From contig JACVTC010000159.1 of the NCBI GenBank assembly GCA_016946835.1, positions 282,501-346,500 of the forward strand: a DNA stretch of 64,000 bases. The letters run 5' to 3'. The notes below the pieces were generated by a model that worked only from the letters and a program-made list of their open reading frames with translations, was not told where the DNA came from and did no database searches. Shown here in pieces: positions 27,076 through 37,632 of this stretch. The position numbers and the translations under genes were made by a program. Numbering within the stretch: position 1 is the first letter of the stretch; every line of letters starts with the position of its first letter. The DNA is from Neocallimastix lanati (nom. inval.) (taxonomy: Eukaryota; Neocallimastigomycota; Neocallimastigomycetes; Neocallimastigales; Neocallimastigaceae).

Positions 27076-28188
27076 GTTTTACATTTTCAAAAACGCATCA
27101 TAGTACCATCCTCTCTCAAGGCAAGAATTTTAAAAACTTTTCATGACGCACCAATTAGTGGACACCAGGGGGTAGATAGGACCTATGAAAAATTAAAAAG
27201 GTACTACTGGTGGCCCAACATGAAAAAAGATATCTATAATTATGTTATATTGTGCGATACCTGTTGTCGAAGCAAAACGCGCAGGCATAAACCCTATGGT
27301 AAAATACAGCCGCTTCCCATTCCTACAAAACCCTGGGAAATTATAGGGGTCGACTATATCGTCTACCTGCCAACTTCGCAAGGTTGCACTTGTATAATGG
27401 TTGTGTCTGATCATTTAACTAAAATGATCCATCTTGTGCCTTGTTCTGATGTCCCAACTGCCGATCTTACTGCTAAGCTCCTTCTATATAATGTTTTTCG
27501 ATACCATGGTTTTCCTAAAATCATAGTATCTGATCATGGTTCTCAGTTCTCCTCTGAATTTTGGACTTCCCTCTGCTCTGCAATCCATGCTAAACCAAGT
27601 TTAGCTACTGCCCATCATCAACAGTCAAATGGCAAAGTCGAACGTACTAACTCTGTCGTTGAACAATATCTCCGTTGCTATTGTTCCACTGCTCAAAGTG
27701 AATGGTGCCTTTACCTTCCACTTTGTGAATTTGCTTATAATAATTCAATGCATAAATCCATTGGAAAATCTCCTTTCATGGCAAACTATGGCTTTCACCC
27801 AAATTGCACTATAGACTCTCCTCCAGTACTCCTCCAAGACAATGCCTCGATTTTATCCAGGGACTGGTCTTCTCACTTTGATGCTCTTCGCCAACATTTA
27901 ATAAAAGCAAAAGAAGACTTTAAAAAATATGGTGATAAACGAACTTCCATTGGACCCGATCTTCAAGTAAACGACAAGGTTTGGCTCAAACGGTACTATT
28001 TCACAAACGAACCTGCCAAAAAACTTGCCTCACAATACTTAGGGCCTTTTAAAATTATCGAAAAGAGGGAAAGAATGAACTACCGTTTGGAGTTACCAGA
28101 AAATCTTCATCTCCATCCGGTATTTCATATCTCACAATTGGAGCCTTATACAGAGCGGAATAAAGAATTGAAAGAGCCATCATCTTAA
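27076..28188 (+). CDS. Ty3/gypsy integrase (C-terminal part of Pol, partial)
   Basis: Open from 27076 to the stop at 28188. It has the H2C2 zinc domain (FHDAPISGHQGVDRTYEKL with CDTCCRSK), the DDE core (D in GVDYIVYLP, D in VSDHGSQF, E in NGKVERTN) and the GPY/F module (YLGPFKIIEKRERMNYRLEL, then HPVFHISQLEPY). There is no chromodomain, so it is not a chromovirus by this sequence. The lack of any Met near the true domain start and the upstream insertion make it a fragment of a broken Pol. GC content is higher than in the surroundings, as in other element coding regions here. Confidence 0.9.
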   Translation, partial: VLHFQKRIIVPSSLKARILKTFHDAPISGHQGVDRTYEKLKRYYWWPNMKKDIYNYVILCDTCCRSKTRRHKPYGKIQPLPIPTKPWEIIGVDYIVYLPTSQGCTCIMVVSDHLTKMIHLVPCSDVPTADLTAKLLLYNVFRYHGFPKIIVSDHGSQFSSEFWTSLCSAIHAKPSLATAHHQQSNGKVERTNSVVEQYLRCYCSTAQSEWCLYLPLCEFAYNNSMHKSIGKSPFMANYGFHPNCTIDSPPVLLQDNASILSRDWSSHFDALRQHLIKAKEDFKKYGDKRTSIGPDLQVNDKVWLKRYYFTNEPAKKLASQYLGPFKIIEKRERMNYRLELPENLHLHPVFHISQLEPYTERNKELKEPSS

Positions 28189-28197
28189 AAGGAGCAA

Positions 28198-29157
28198 TGT
28201 AAGAATCTATAATTATTTTTAAATAAAATAATTATATTTTCTTAGTTAAAGTTATAATTATAACTTTATTTAATTATATAATATTTATTCATTTAAATAT
28301 TATTAATAATTTATTTAACCCATATTAAATATTCATTAATTTAATACAACAAAATTTATTTAATTAATTATTATTTATACATTTATTAATAATTATAGTT
28401 TATTTAATTATACATTTAATTATTAAATTTATTAGTTTTAGTTTATTTATTTAATTAAATTGTAAACAAATGTATTATGTATTCTAATATGTATTTTAAT
28501 AATGTATTCTGTATTTTGTTTATTAATATCATTATGTTATTTTCCTTATTTGTAAATTTATAATTTTTTGATCGAAATATCTTTTATTATTTTATTCTTT
28601 TATTTTCGATCAATTACATTAGATTAACGAATCGGTTAATTAGGGTTTTTCCCAATTACTTCTTAAAAGTAATTGGTTTTACCTAATTGATACGATGATC
28701 GATATGGATAGAATATCGATCAAAAATCTTATCTAGGTTTTTCTCTCTAATCTTTTCCTAGATAAGAGATTTGTTAAGATTAGAAAGCATTTTTTAATTT
28801 AACCTTATTTTTCAAAAAAGTATAAATAAGGCTCTTGAATTCTCTTTGAGAAATCAAGAGTTATTATTATAACAATTATTATATAGTAATAACATTAATA
28901 TATATTTTATATTTCTATTTTAATAAAGCAAGTTTTAATAAAACAAATTTAAAAATAAAATAAAATAAAATAATCTTTTTCCTTTGTCAATTCTGTGTTA
29001 TTAGTTTATTATAATTAGTTATAATAAACTCTTTCCTATAGAAGATAAGTATATTTATCTTTTTTGCTCTCTCAATTTAATAATAATTATTATTTAATTA
29101 TTATTAAGTTGTAGTTAATAATTTAATTATAATTAAATTTATAATTAAATTATTACA
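28198..29157 (+). repeat. 3' LTR of gypsy element
   Basis: Begins TGTAAGAATC after polypurine AAAAGGAGCAA and ends AATTATTACA, so the ends are TGTAA..TTACA; 960 bp. It carries TATAAATA at 28821-28828 followed by a strong hairpin. The matching 5' LTR is not in the window. Confidence 0.8.
28821..28860 (+). promoter_or_regulatory. TATA box and start-proximal hairpin in gypsy LTR
   Basis: TATAAATA at 28821-28828, then an inverted repeat 28832-28860 with outer arms CTCTTGA/TCAAGAG and inner arms TTCTC/GAGAA around a TTT loop, with one A-A mismatch between them. It sits close to the expected transcription start, so the RNA 5' end would be highly structured. Confidence 0.5.
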
Positions 29158-29204
29158 GAATAATAAATAATGAAATTTATAAATATAAATTTCATATTAT
29201 ATTA

Positions 29205-29235
<31 letters not shown>

Positions 29236-29681
29236 TAATTAATATCACGGTACAAATTTTATAAAGTTTAATAATAAACAATTAATAAATTAATAAAAAT
29301 AAAGATATATTAAATAATATTTTAATAATAAAAAAATAAAATAAACAATAAACAGAAATAATAATTTTTAAAATATTATTAATTGTAAATACTTATAACA
29401 TGTAAACAAATTTTAAAATGTATAATTTACTAAATTAATATAAATAGTTCTTAATTTTATTTATTTTAATAATCAGGTTTTTATATAGTTTTTACTCATT
29501 TTAATCAAAAACTAAATATTAATAATAATATTAAATAATTAAAATAATAATTTAAATAATAAAATTAAAAGATGTATATAAAATAATTTATAAAATAAAT
29601 AAAATATATATTAATAAAACATATTTTTAAAATCTTAATCACAAAAACAACTTTTTCTAAATTTAATTATTGATATTGGTT
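29158..29681. other. AT-rich spacer between gypsy LTR and copia remnant
   Basis: Low-complexity DNA with a small palindrome (ATGAAATTTAT..ATAAATTTCAT near 29170). No LTR matching the copia 3' LTR at 31675 was found here, so the copia element has lost its 5' end or its 5' LTR is unrecognisable. Confidence 0.5.
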
Positions 29682-29711
29682 ATGTCACTTTCTGAGCCTA
29701 TTCAGAATTAA

Positions 29712-31667
29712 GATATAAACCATAAAATATCAGAAAAAACGCCTTCTAAAGTGATAATCATTAATAAAAGAAAAGTTTTGAATGAAAAATTAAAAAGGAT
29801 TAGAATTCAAAAATTAAAAATCTCAAAAATTTTAGAGAAAAGAAAAACACAAAATAATGAAACATCAAAAACTACTCCAAAATACATTGCAATTGTTAAT
29901 TCTAATTATTTATTAAATAAAAGGAAGAGAGAGAGTGACTCTAGTACAGAACATAATATTTATAAAAAACAAAGAATTAAACAATTAATTAATTTAGGAA
30001 AACAAACATTAAACGATAATAATATTCCTATAAAACAAAATGATAATTTTAACAAATCAAATGAAAATGTTAATACTGAAAATGAAACGAATAAAACAAG
30101 CAATGATACAAATAAACAAATAAATAGTATTGATTTAGATACTCCGCAAACATTCCTAGAAGCAGTAACTAGTGTTGATAAAGATAGATGGATAGAAGCA
30201 ATATCAAACGAGCTTGAAAATCTCTACAACAACGAAACCATGTCCTTAGTAAAGAAGCTACCTGAAGGAAGAAAACCTATTGAATACAAATGGGTATTCA
30301 CAAAAAAATATAACAATAAAGGAGAACTTGAAAAATACAAGGCTAGACTAGTAATCAAAGGATTTAAACAAATTGAAGGTATTGATTATGACAAAACATA
30401 CTCTCCCACGTTATCTGTTGAAAGCATGCGTTTAGTCATCGCAATAGCTTCATTACATAAATGGAAAATACAACAATTAGACATCAAAGCCGCATACCTA
30501 AATGCTCCTCTGAATGAAGAAATCTATATGACAATTCCAGAAGGAGATCCAAACTATAAACACGGTTTTTGGAAATTAAACAAAGCTTTATATGGATTGA
30601 AACAAGCAGGAAGAATGTGGAATATAACAATCTCTAATTTCCTGAAGAGTATAGGCTTTACTCAACTTAAAAGTGAACAATGTTTATTTTCAAAATCAAA
30701 CTCCCGAAAGGAAACTACTTGCATTGTCGCATTATATGTAGATGATATGCTTATTACAGGCTTAGATAATGAAATAAACTCCACTGTTGAACTAATTAAA
30801 AATAAATTTAAAATATCAAAATGTAGTCCAGTAAATCATATACTTGGAATAACCGTTGAACCTACTGAATATGGATATAATATTTCACAAAAGAAATATA
30901 TTAACGATATCTTAAAAAGATTCAAAATAAATGAAAATCAAAAATCCTCTACTCCTTGTGTAGGTGAAAACATTAAAGAAATTAACAACGAACCATTCGA
31001 TAATAGTATCTATCAAAGCGCAGTAGGCTCTCTCATACATCTAGCAAAATGCACAAGACCTGATATTGCTTGTGCAGTAAACAAAGCATCAAGAAAAAAT
31101 AAAAATCCAAATATGACTGATTGGGAAAAGGTACTACAAATATTTAAATATATTAACCAAACCAAAGACTATTACCTACAATACAAAAGAGATGGAAATC
31201 TTAATGGCTATACTGACTCCGACTTCGCTGGAGATTTAACCAATAGCAAATCTACATCTGGAAATATCTACTTCCTAGCTTCAGGACCAGTTTTATGGAT
31301 GTCAAGACAACAACAATGTGTCTCAAGATCCACTGCCGAAGCAGAATATGTTGCATTATCGGAAGCCGTCGCAAATGGTTCATGGTTAAAAAATATTCTT
31401 GAAGAACTATTCAATAAAAAATTTAAAATAAATCTCTATGGTGACAATAAAGCCAGTCTATATTCCGCCGAAAATTTCGCTATTGGAAAAAGACTAAGAC
31501 ACATCCGTGTAAGTTACCATTTCTTCAAGGAACATGTTGAAAATAATAATGTTATTTTACAACATATCAAATCCGAAGATAATCTTGCAGATGTACTCAC
31601 AAAAGATGTCAACGGAAATAAAATGTTATTCTTCGCAAACAAAATTTTCAAGAAAAATCTTGTTTAG
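29712..31667 (+). CDS. Copia RT-RNase H polyprotein fragment
   Basis: Open from 29712, just after an in-frame TAA (29709-29711) that cuts off an upstream ATG at 29682 (MSLSEPIQN). A Lys-rich linker is followed by RT with KWVFTKKYNNKG, KARLVIKGFKQ, TYSPTLSVESM, LDIKAAYLNAPL, LYGLKQAGRMW and the catalytic YVDDMLITG, then RNase H with YTDSDFAGD, STAEAEYVALSEA, YGDNKAS and LADVLTKD. All catalytic motifs look intact over 1.9 kb, unlike the other decayed copies. Whether it is translated is unknown: the first in-frame ATG after the stop lies deep in the frame (29781 or later). Confidence 0.85.
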   Translation, partial: DINHKISEKTPSKVIIINKRKVLNEKLKRIRIQKLKISKILEKRKTQNNETSKTTPKYIAIVNSNYLLNKRKRESDSSTEHNIYKKQRIKQLINLGKQTLNDNNIPIKQNDNFNKSNENVNTENETNKTSNDTNKQINSIDLDTPQTFLEAVTSVDKDRWIEAISNELENLYNNETMSLVKKLPEGRKPIEYKWVFTKKYNNKGELEKYKARLVIKGFKQIEGIDYDKTYSPTLSVESMRLVIAIASLHKWKIQQLDIKAAYLNAPLNEEIYMTIPEGDPNYKHGFWKLNKALYGLKQAGRMWNITISNFLKSIGFTQLKSEQCLFSKSNSRKETTCIVALYVDDMLITGLDNEINSTVELIKNKFKISKCSPVNHILGITVEPTEYGYNISQKKYINDILKRFKINENQKSSTPCVGENIKEINNEPFDNSIYQSAVGSLIHLAKCTRPDIACAVNKASRKNKNPNMTDWEKVLQIFKYINQTKDYYLQYKRDGNLNGYTDSDFAGDLTNSKSTSGNIYFLASGPVLWMSRQQQCVSRSTAEAEYVALSEAVANGSWLKNILEELFNKKFKINLYGDNKASLYSAENFAIGKRLRHIRVSYHFFKEHVENNNVILQHIKSEDNLADVLTKDVNGNKMLFFANKIFKKNLV

Positions 31668-31674
31668 GGGGGAA

Positions 31675-31974
31675 TGTTAAAATAATCACATTTTATTTTA
31701 TATTTTTATATTATTAATATTATATTTTTATATTCTTATATTATTATCAATATTATATTCTTATCTTATATTAATATTTTATTCTTATATTTTTATGTAG
31801 TGTAACATTTATCTATGTGTATTAATTCATAGAATTATTACATGATTAAATATGTAATTTTTACTATAAAAAATAATTATTTTTATTATCTTAAAAAAAT
31901 GAGTTCTTTACATTAATAAAATTTATGTATTAAATAAATACAAAAATAAATAAAGTTTATTATAAAAAACACAC
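31675..31974 (+). repeat. 3' LTR of the 29.7-kb copia remnant
   Basis: Starts TGTTAAAA straight after the polypurine tract and probably ends ..AAAACACACA, about 300 bp. The left end is firm and the right end approximate. The same start type (TGTTAAGATTAATCACA) occurs at 61624. Confidence 0.65.
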
Positions 31975-32924
31975 ATACTTTTCTCAATTTAAAAGAAATT
32001 GCCAAAAAATAATAATAAAAAAAAAGTTTTCGTTAAGGCTTAGAAATATACCAAAAAAATATTTTAAACTATTTTTATCATATAATAAATTAATGAATAA
32101 TTATTAATAAATGAAGAATTATTAATAAATGAATAATTATTAATAAATGAATAATTATTAATTAATGATAAAATGATATATAAATAAAAAAGGAAAAAGT
32201 TTATTTTCTATAATAAAAAAAAAAAATTAAAATTTTTTTTAAAACAAAAAATTATTCAATTTTATTCAATTTATTATTTTTATTAAAATATTTATTAAAA
32301 TAAATAAAAGAAATTAAAATTAATTATAAAAAATTAATTTATTAAAATAATTAAATAAATAAAAGAATATTGATTAATTATTAAGAAAAATAAATAAATA
32401 AATGACTTATTTTAAATAAATTTCCTTATTTATTTATTTATTCATTAAATTATAAATGATATAAATCATTTAATGATTTATTAATAAATATTCCGTTATT
32501 ACAACATTATTATTTAATAATTATTAATTATTATTTATTAATAAATACTCTTTTATTTATTAATAAATACTCTTAATTTATTTATTACTTATTATTTATT
32601 AATAAATATTTAATAATAAATACTCTTTTTTGTTATTTTTTTATTTCTAATTACTGTAAATTAAAGTATTAAGTATTGATTAGTTGTTATTAATTATTAT
32701 TTTTTATTCTGTTTTCATTAATTCATTTAAACATTTATGATAAATTCTCTTCTTCTTATTATCAACACTTAATTATTCAATGAGGATGAATTTATTACGA
32801 CATTTTCTGTTTTCTCTTTTCTTTTCTGTTTTTTTTTTTTAAGATAAAATAAATAAATTTATTTTTACTAATAATTTAATCATTTTAACTTTTTATTTGG
32901 AATAAATTTTATTATTTATTATTC

Positions 32925-33215
32925 AGTTATTCAATTATTTATTATTTATTGTTATTTATTATTTATTAATAAATACTCTTTTTTATTATTTATTATTTTA
33001 TTATTTATTATTTATTATTTATTATTATTTGCTATTTATTAATAAATACTCTTTTATTATATTATTATTATTATTTATTATTTATTATTCAATTATTTAT
33101 TATTTATTATTTATTATTTATTATTTATTATTTATTATTCAATTATTTATTATTTATTATTTATTATTTATTATTTATTATTCAATTATTTATTATTATT
33201 TATTTTGTATTTAAT
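32925..33215. repeat. TTATTTA heptamer satellite array
   Basis: 7-bp repeats with CAATTATTTATT interruptions and two TTAATAAATACTC motifs. It has the same family and orientation as the 9.0 kb array. Confidence 0.8.
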
Positions 33216-34584
33216 ATTAAAATTTTAATATTAAAAAAATAAAAAAATTTCTTTTCTTTTTTTTTTTTTTAAATAATTTTTATAAGCCATTTTTCTTTTT
33301 TTCTTTTCTTTATTAATAATAATTAAAGCCACTTTACTTAATTTATGAATTCATTTTTATTATTTAATAAATATAATTTAATATGTTAAAAACAGAAAAG
33401 AAGAAAAAAAAAAGAATTTTTTTATTTTTATTATTATTTTATAAATGTATATACTATTTTTATATTATTTTAATATTTAATTATTAATAAATACTTTAAT
33501 TATTAATAAATTAAAGTAATAATTAATTAGTTAATTAAAAAAAAAAAAAAAGACTTGGTAGTTTTTATTATTCAATACAAAGTCAATGGATGAATAAATA
33601 ATATTTTAAATAAATATTACTCTGTTGCTTTCTCATAAATTAAAAAAAAATAAAGAATCATCCAATGGTCATCCTTCATTTTAAATTAAATTATATTAAA
33701 TTATATTAAAAAAATTTTTTTTTTTTTATCTTTAGCCGATTTTCTAAAAATTAATAAACATAATCAATAAACTTTTTTAATTTAATTACATAATAAATAA
33801 ACTTTTTTCGAAATCATTTACATAATAAATAAACTTTTTTTAATTTAAATACTACCAACTAAACTTTAAATGGAAATAAAATCCATTATATGTGCAACTA
33901 TTCAAATAATGATTCAACATACAATGAAAAGAAGAAAAGGATTAACTACATATTAAATATCAGAATTCATAAAATATAAAATAAATTCCAATTTCTTGAT
34001 TATCTGAAATGTTAAATATAAATAAATAAATAAATAAATAAATAATTAATTAATTAATTAATTAATTGATGGATTAATTTTATATTTATATTTATTTATA
34101 TTAATATTAATATTAATATTATACTTAATATTTATTTATTTAATATTTATATTTAAATGATTTATATTTTATGTATTTATATTTAATATTTATGCATTAT
34201 TTATTATTTTTGTTTTATTTTTATTTATTTTTATTTTCATTTAAATATTTATTATTATTTATACATATATTTTTTGTTTTTACTTAATCTTATTATTTGT
34301 ATTATTTTTATTTTCATTTAAATATTCATTATTATTCATACATATATTTTTTGTTTTTACTTAATCTTATTATTTGTATTATTTTTATTAATAATATTAT
34401 TTATAATATTATTCTTATTTTTAATTTTTTATTCTTATTCTTATTTCTATTCTTATTTTTATTTTTTATTTTTCTTATTTTTCTTATTCTAATTTTTTAT
34501 TCTTATTTATTTTTATCCATATTTTTTTTTAATTACTTCTTATTCTATAATATTCTATTTGCCATAAAATTAATTGTTTATTTT

Positions 34585-34730
34585 TATTATTAATTATATT
34601 TATTATTAATTATTTTTATTATTAATTATTTTTATTATTAATTATTTTTATTATTAATTATATTTATTATTAATTATATTTATTATTAATTATTTTTATT
34701 ATTAATTATATTTATTATTAATTATTATTT
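34585..34730. repeat. 16-bp minisatellite
   Basis: Tandem TTATTATTAATTATTT/ATATT units, about nine copies, alternating two variants. No gene context. Confidence 0.75.
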
Positions 34731-35163
34731 TATACTTTTTTTACTATTTTTTTACTTTTTTTTTTTTTTTAACTTTTTTTTTTTTTACATTTTTTGTACT
34801 ATTAAGATACAAATAAAAATTTCCTTTTATATTTTTTTACCATTTTTGGTTTCTTGTTTTATTGTTTTTAAATTTTTGTATTTTATTTAATGTTTATATT
34901 TATTTATATTTATAATTATAATTATATTTATATTTATATTTCATATTTATATTTACATTTACATTTATTTTTATATTTACATTTATTTATATTTGTATAT
35001 ATTTGTACTTATATTTAATATTTAATATTTATATTTTTTTTTATGAAGGTATATTCATCATTTAAGATAGTTTTTGTTTTATGGAATATTATAATAAAAT
35101 AATAAAATTATTTAAATAATAAAAATAATAAAAATAATATAATGTATAAACAAATATATATAA

Positions 35164-35286
35164 TTTGAGGTGTATATATAATTTAGAGGTGTATATATAA
35201 TTTGAGGTGTATATATAATTTAGAGGTGTATATATAATTTGAGGTGTATATATAATTTAGAGGTGTATATATAATTTGAGGAGTAT
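35164..35286. repeat. 20/21-bp minisatellite
   Basis: Six to seven units of GAGGTGTATATATAATTT, alternating with and without an extra AGA, so a two-unit (about 41 bp) higher-order period is visible. It lies about 170 bp left of the segmental duplication. Confidence 0.85.
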
Positions 35287-36231
35287 ATTCTGATGGAATA
35301 ATTTGATAAACTTATAAAATATATAAAAGTAAATAATATAATATAATATATATAAAATATATATATTCAAATTATATTAATCAAAATAAAATAAAATAAA
35401 ATAAAGTTGAATAATCCATATTTTAATTTAATAATTCATAATATATGTATGATAATAAATAAATAATTAATTAATTAAATAATTTGTTTTAAAAAACAAT
35501 TATTAGTTGATAAATAAAAAAAATTTTTTTCTCCTAAATCATTTGAGATATATAAATTTATAAATATATATCAATATATATTATATATCAATTTATATTA
35601 TATAATATAAATATATATTAATATAAACATATATAAATATTTAAATAGATATATATAAAAAAAAATTTTAAAATAAAATAAAATAATAAAAATGAAAATA
35701 GAAATAAAAAAAATTAAAAAGAAATGAGTTAATTTATATTATTGAATATATTATAATATATTTAAATGGATTATTAAAGAAACTCAAAAGTCAAAAAAGA
35801 ATAAGAAAAAATTTTTTTTAAATTATTATAGTATACTATTTAAATAAACTAAATAAGGCAAGTTTTTTTTTATTGATTTATTTATTTTATTTATGTGAAT
35901 TAAATTTAAATTAAATTAAAATTAAATAAATATGAAAAATAAATTATATATGTAGAATAGTAAATGAATTTATGATTTGGATGAATTAAAAATAAATATA
36001 AATATATGAAAATAAATAAAATAAATAATATATAATAAAATATAATATAGTACCATATAATATAGTATAATATAATATAATAAAAAAATAATAAAAGAAA
36101 ATAAACAAATTAAATAGTATATTATGATTTAATAATGAAAATAATAATAAAAATTAAACATAACAAAATAAAAAATAAATTATTTACTATTTATTATTTA
36201 TTTTAATTAGTAATCATTTTACTTTGAATTT

Positions 36232-36253
36232 CAAGTATAAATACTTCAAACTT
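36232..36253 (+). promoter_or_regulatory. Palindromic TATA element of the 86-residue gene, copy 1
   Basis: TATAAATA at 36236-36243 is centred in a near-perfect inverted repeat (CAAGTAT-AA-ATACTTC, extended by TTT and AAA). The TATA starts 87 bases before the ATG, the same spacing as in copy 2. A pyrimidine-rich tract follows, as expected around a strong start site. Confidence 0.55.
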
Positions 36254-36322
36254 TTTCCTTCAAGTTTTTTTTTTTTTTATTCATCAATAATAAACATTTT
36301 ATTATTATTTTAATTAATAAAC

Positions 36323-36583
36323 ATGTCTGAAGAAGTCCCAGCTATTGTTAAAAAGTATTTCCCAAACGGTCGTCCAGAATCCTGGAAGAAGCTTTTCCCA
36401 AATGGTCCACCACCAGCTGATCTTTTCGAAGGTGCTGAACCAGGTAAAATTCCACCAAAGATTCAAGCTCTCTTCCCAGATGGTCTTCCAGATGACTTAA
36501 AGGTCTTCAAGAACGGTGTTCCAGATGATTTCAGAGAATTCTTAGAACAAAGAGTCAAGGAACTTCAAGCTCAACAAAAGTAA
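36323..36583 (+). CDS. 86-residue F-P-x-G-x-P repeat protein, copy 1
   Basis: The protein is short, acidic-basic and rich in Pro. Units include KKYFPNGRPESW, KKLFPNGPPPADLF, ALFPDGLPDDL and VFKNGVPDDF, then a helical tail (REFLEQRVKELQAQQK). The core pattern F-P-[ND]-G-x-P-[ED] recurs about every 12-20 residues. It has no signal peptide, Cys or membrane segment. Codon use is extreme: all 13 Pro codons are CCA and all seven Phe codons are TTC in a genome that otherwise favours A/T, which suggests very high expression. TATAAATA lies 87 bases upstream and AATAAA signals follow the stop. The protein is identical to that of copy 2 and related to the 10.2 kb gene. The family is not recognised and no function is assigned. 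Confidence 0.88.
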   Translation: MSEEVPAIVKKYFPNGRPESWKKLFPNGPPPADLFEGAEPGKIPPKIQALFPDGLPDDLKVFKNGVPDDFREFLEQRVKELQAQQK

Positions 36584-37451
36584 ACTTAAAGAAAGACTTA
36601 TTAATTTTTTGGTACAAATAAAAAAAAAGCGCAATTTATAGATCAAATATTTTATCTATAAAAAAATTATAAAGTAAAATAAAAGATAAAAAAATAACAA
36701 ATGAAATCAATGAATTCATCTTGTTTTATCTTTTGTTTTATTCAATTTGAATAAAATATAATTTAGATTATTTTATATACATAAATCATGTAGAAAAAAA
36801 TAATTTTTTTTTAAAAAAACTATCAAATATATAAAAATAAATAAAGCATTAGAGGAAAGAAGATATAAACAAATTGTTTATATTTATTTCTTTTATTATA
36901 AATATACATATAAAATCAAAAAAAAAATTAAAAAAGTTGTGTTTATATTTAAATAACTCTGGTGTTTTTTCGTGTATTATAAAAATTATAGAAATTGATA
37001 ATTGTTTTAAAGAAAGAAATTGTTTGTTTACATTGTAGAAATTTTTTCATTTACATTGAATTGAAATAAAGGAAGGGTTAGAATTAGTTTTAAATAGTAA
37101 ATTATATTAATATTTTTAGGGTGAATATATATATAAAAGGAAATAAATTAATTATTTATGGATAAAATAAGGATTGAGTTTGTTTCCAATAAATAAATAA
37201 AACAAGAAAAAATGAATTAAAAAAAAAAAATATTAGATAAAGTAGAAATAATAAATAATAAATAATTGTATAAATAAAGATAAAAGAAAAAAATTAGAAA
37301 TAAATAGAATATAAATAGTATTAAATAAATAAATAAAATAAAAATAATAAAAAATAAAAAAAAAAAAAATATACTAAAGAAAGAAATAAAATAAATAAAA
37401 TTGAGTAAATAAAGAAAAGCAAAAGATCAAAATATAAATATAATATAAATC

Positions 37452-37487
<36 letters not shown>
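36584..37487. other. 3' flank of 86-residue gene, copy 1; no gene
   Basis: Shared with copy 2 (46153-46830) at decreasing similarity; copy 1 holds about 200 extra AT-rich bases around 37130-37430. Ends in an A-tract at 37453-37486. Confidence 0.6.
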
Positions 37488-37489
<2 letters not shown>

Positions 37490-37518
37490 TAATAATTCGT
37501 ATAAAGTAATATTGGTGT

Positions 37519-37610
37519 AGGGGTTACCTACGTGTATTTTTTAAAATAAAATTAATAAAATTTTGGAAGTGTATACTCTTCCCTGTCTAAAAAAAAAAAA
37601 AAAAAAAAAT
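37519..37610 (+). mobile_element. 5'-truncated LINE copy (last ~73 bases plus A-tail)
   Basis: Matches the 3' end of the full LINE (42475-42540): TACCTACGTGTATTTTTT, AATAAAATTAATAAA, TTTTGGAAGTGTAT, CTCTTCCCTGTCT, then A's. It is bounded by the 9-bp repeat TATTGGTGT (37510-37518 and 37611-37619), a target duplication. Confidence 0.8.
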
Positions 37611-37617
37611 TATTGGT

Positions 37618-37632
37618 GTTATCATTCGATGA
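37618..37632. repeat. LINE target-site duplication, left copy
   Basis: GTTATCATTCGATGA, repeated exactly at 42573-42587 after the LINE A-tail. It overlaps the truncated copy's target repeat by two bases, so two LINE insertions hit nearly the same point. Confidence 0.9.

Larger units (their letters stand above)
26058..29157 (+). mobile_element. Ty3/gypsy element, 5'-truncated, interrupted
   Basis: Starts within the RNase H tail (RPGAKGGKPDALSRRPDYK, the usual ADALSRR motif). It is interrupted at 26302-27075 by a TG..CA-like block flanked by GTTTT, then resumes in the expected frame with the integrase and ends with polypurine AAAAGGAGCAA and a 960-bp 3' LTR. Gag, most of protease and RT are missing. 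There is no chromodomain after the integrase. Confidence 0.88.
29682..31974 (+). mobile_element. Copia remnant lacking Gag and integrase, RT/RNase H frame intact
   Basis: Contains a short leader frame, a 652-codon open RT/RNase H frame, polypurine AGGGGGGAA and a 3' LTR beginning TGTTAAAATAATCACA. No protease or integrase motif and no 5' LTR are visible upstream. It is a different copia family from the 14.2 kb element. Confidence 0.85.
31975..35163. other. Gene-free AT-rich interval with satellites
   Basis: No coding region is supported. It contains an AATTATTAATAAATGA short repeat (32093-32170), scattered TTAATAAATACTCTTTT motifs (32540, 32567, 32620, 32965, 33038) and long A/T tracts. Confidence 0.55.
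35462..37502. repeat. Segmental duplication, copy 1
   Basis: Matches 45031-46858 from the AATTAATTAATTxxATAATTTG boundary through the promoter, the 86-residue gene, its 3' flank and on to TTCGTAT. Identity is nearly complete to about 36900 and weaker beyond, where copy 1 is longer. Copy 1 and copy 2 are about 9.57 kb apart because of insertions in between. Confidence 0.85.
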
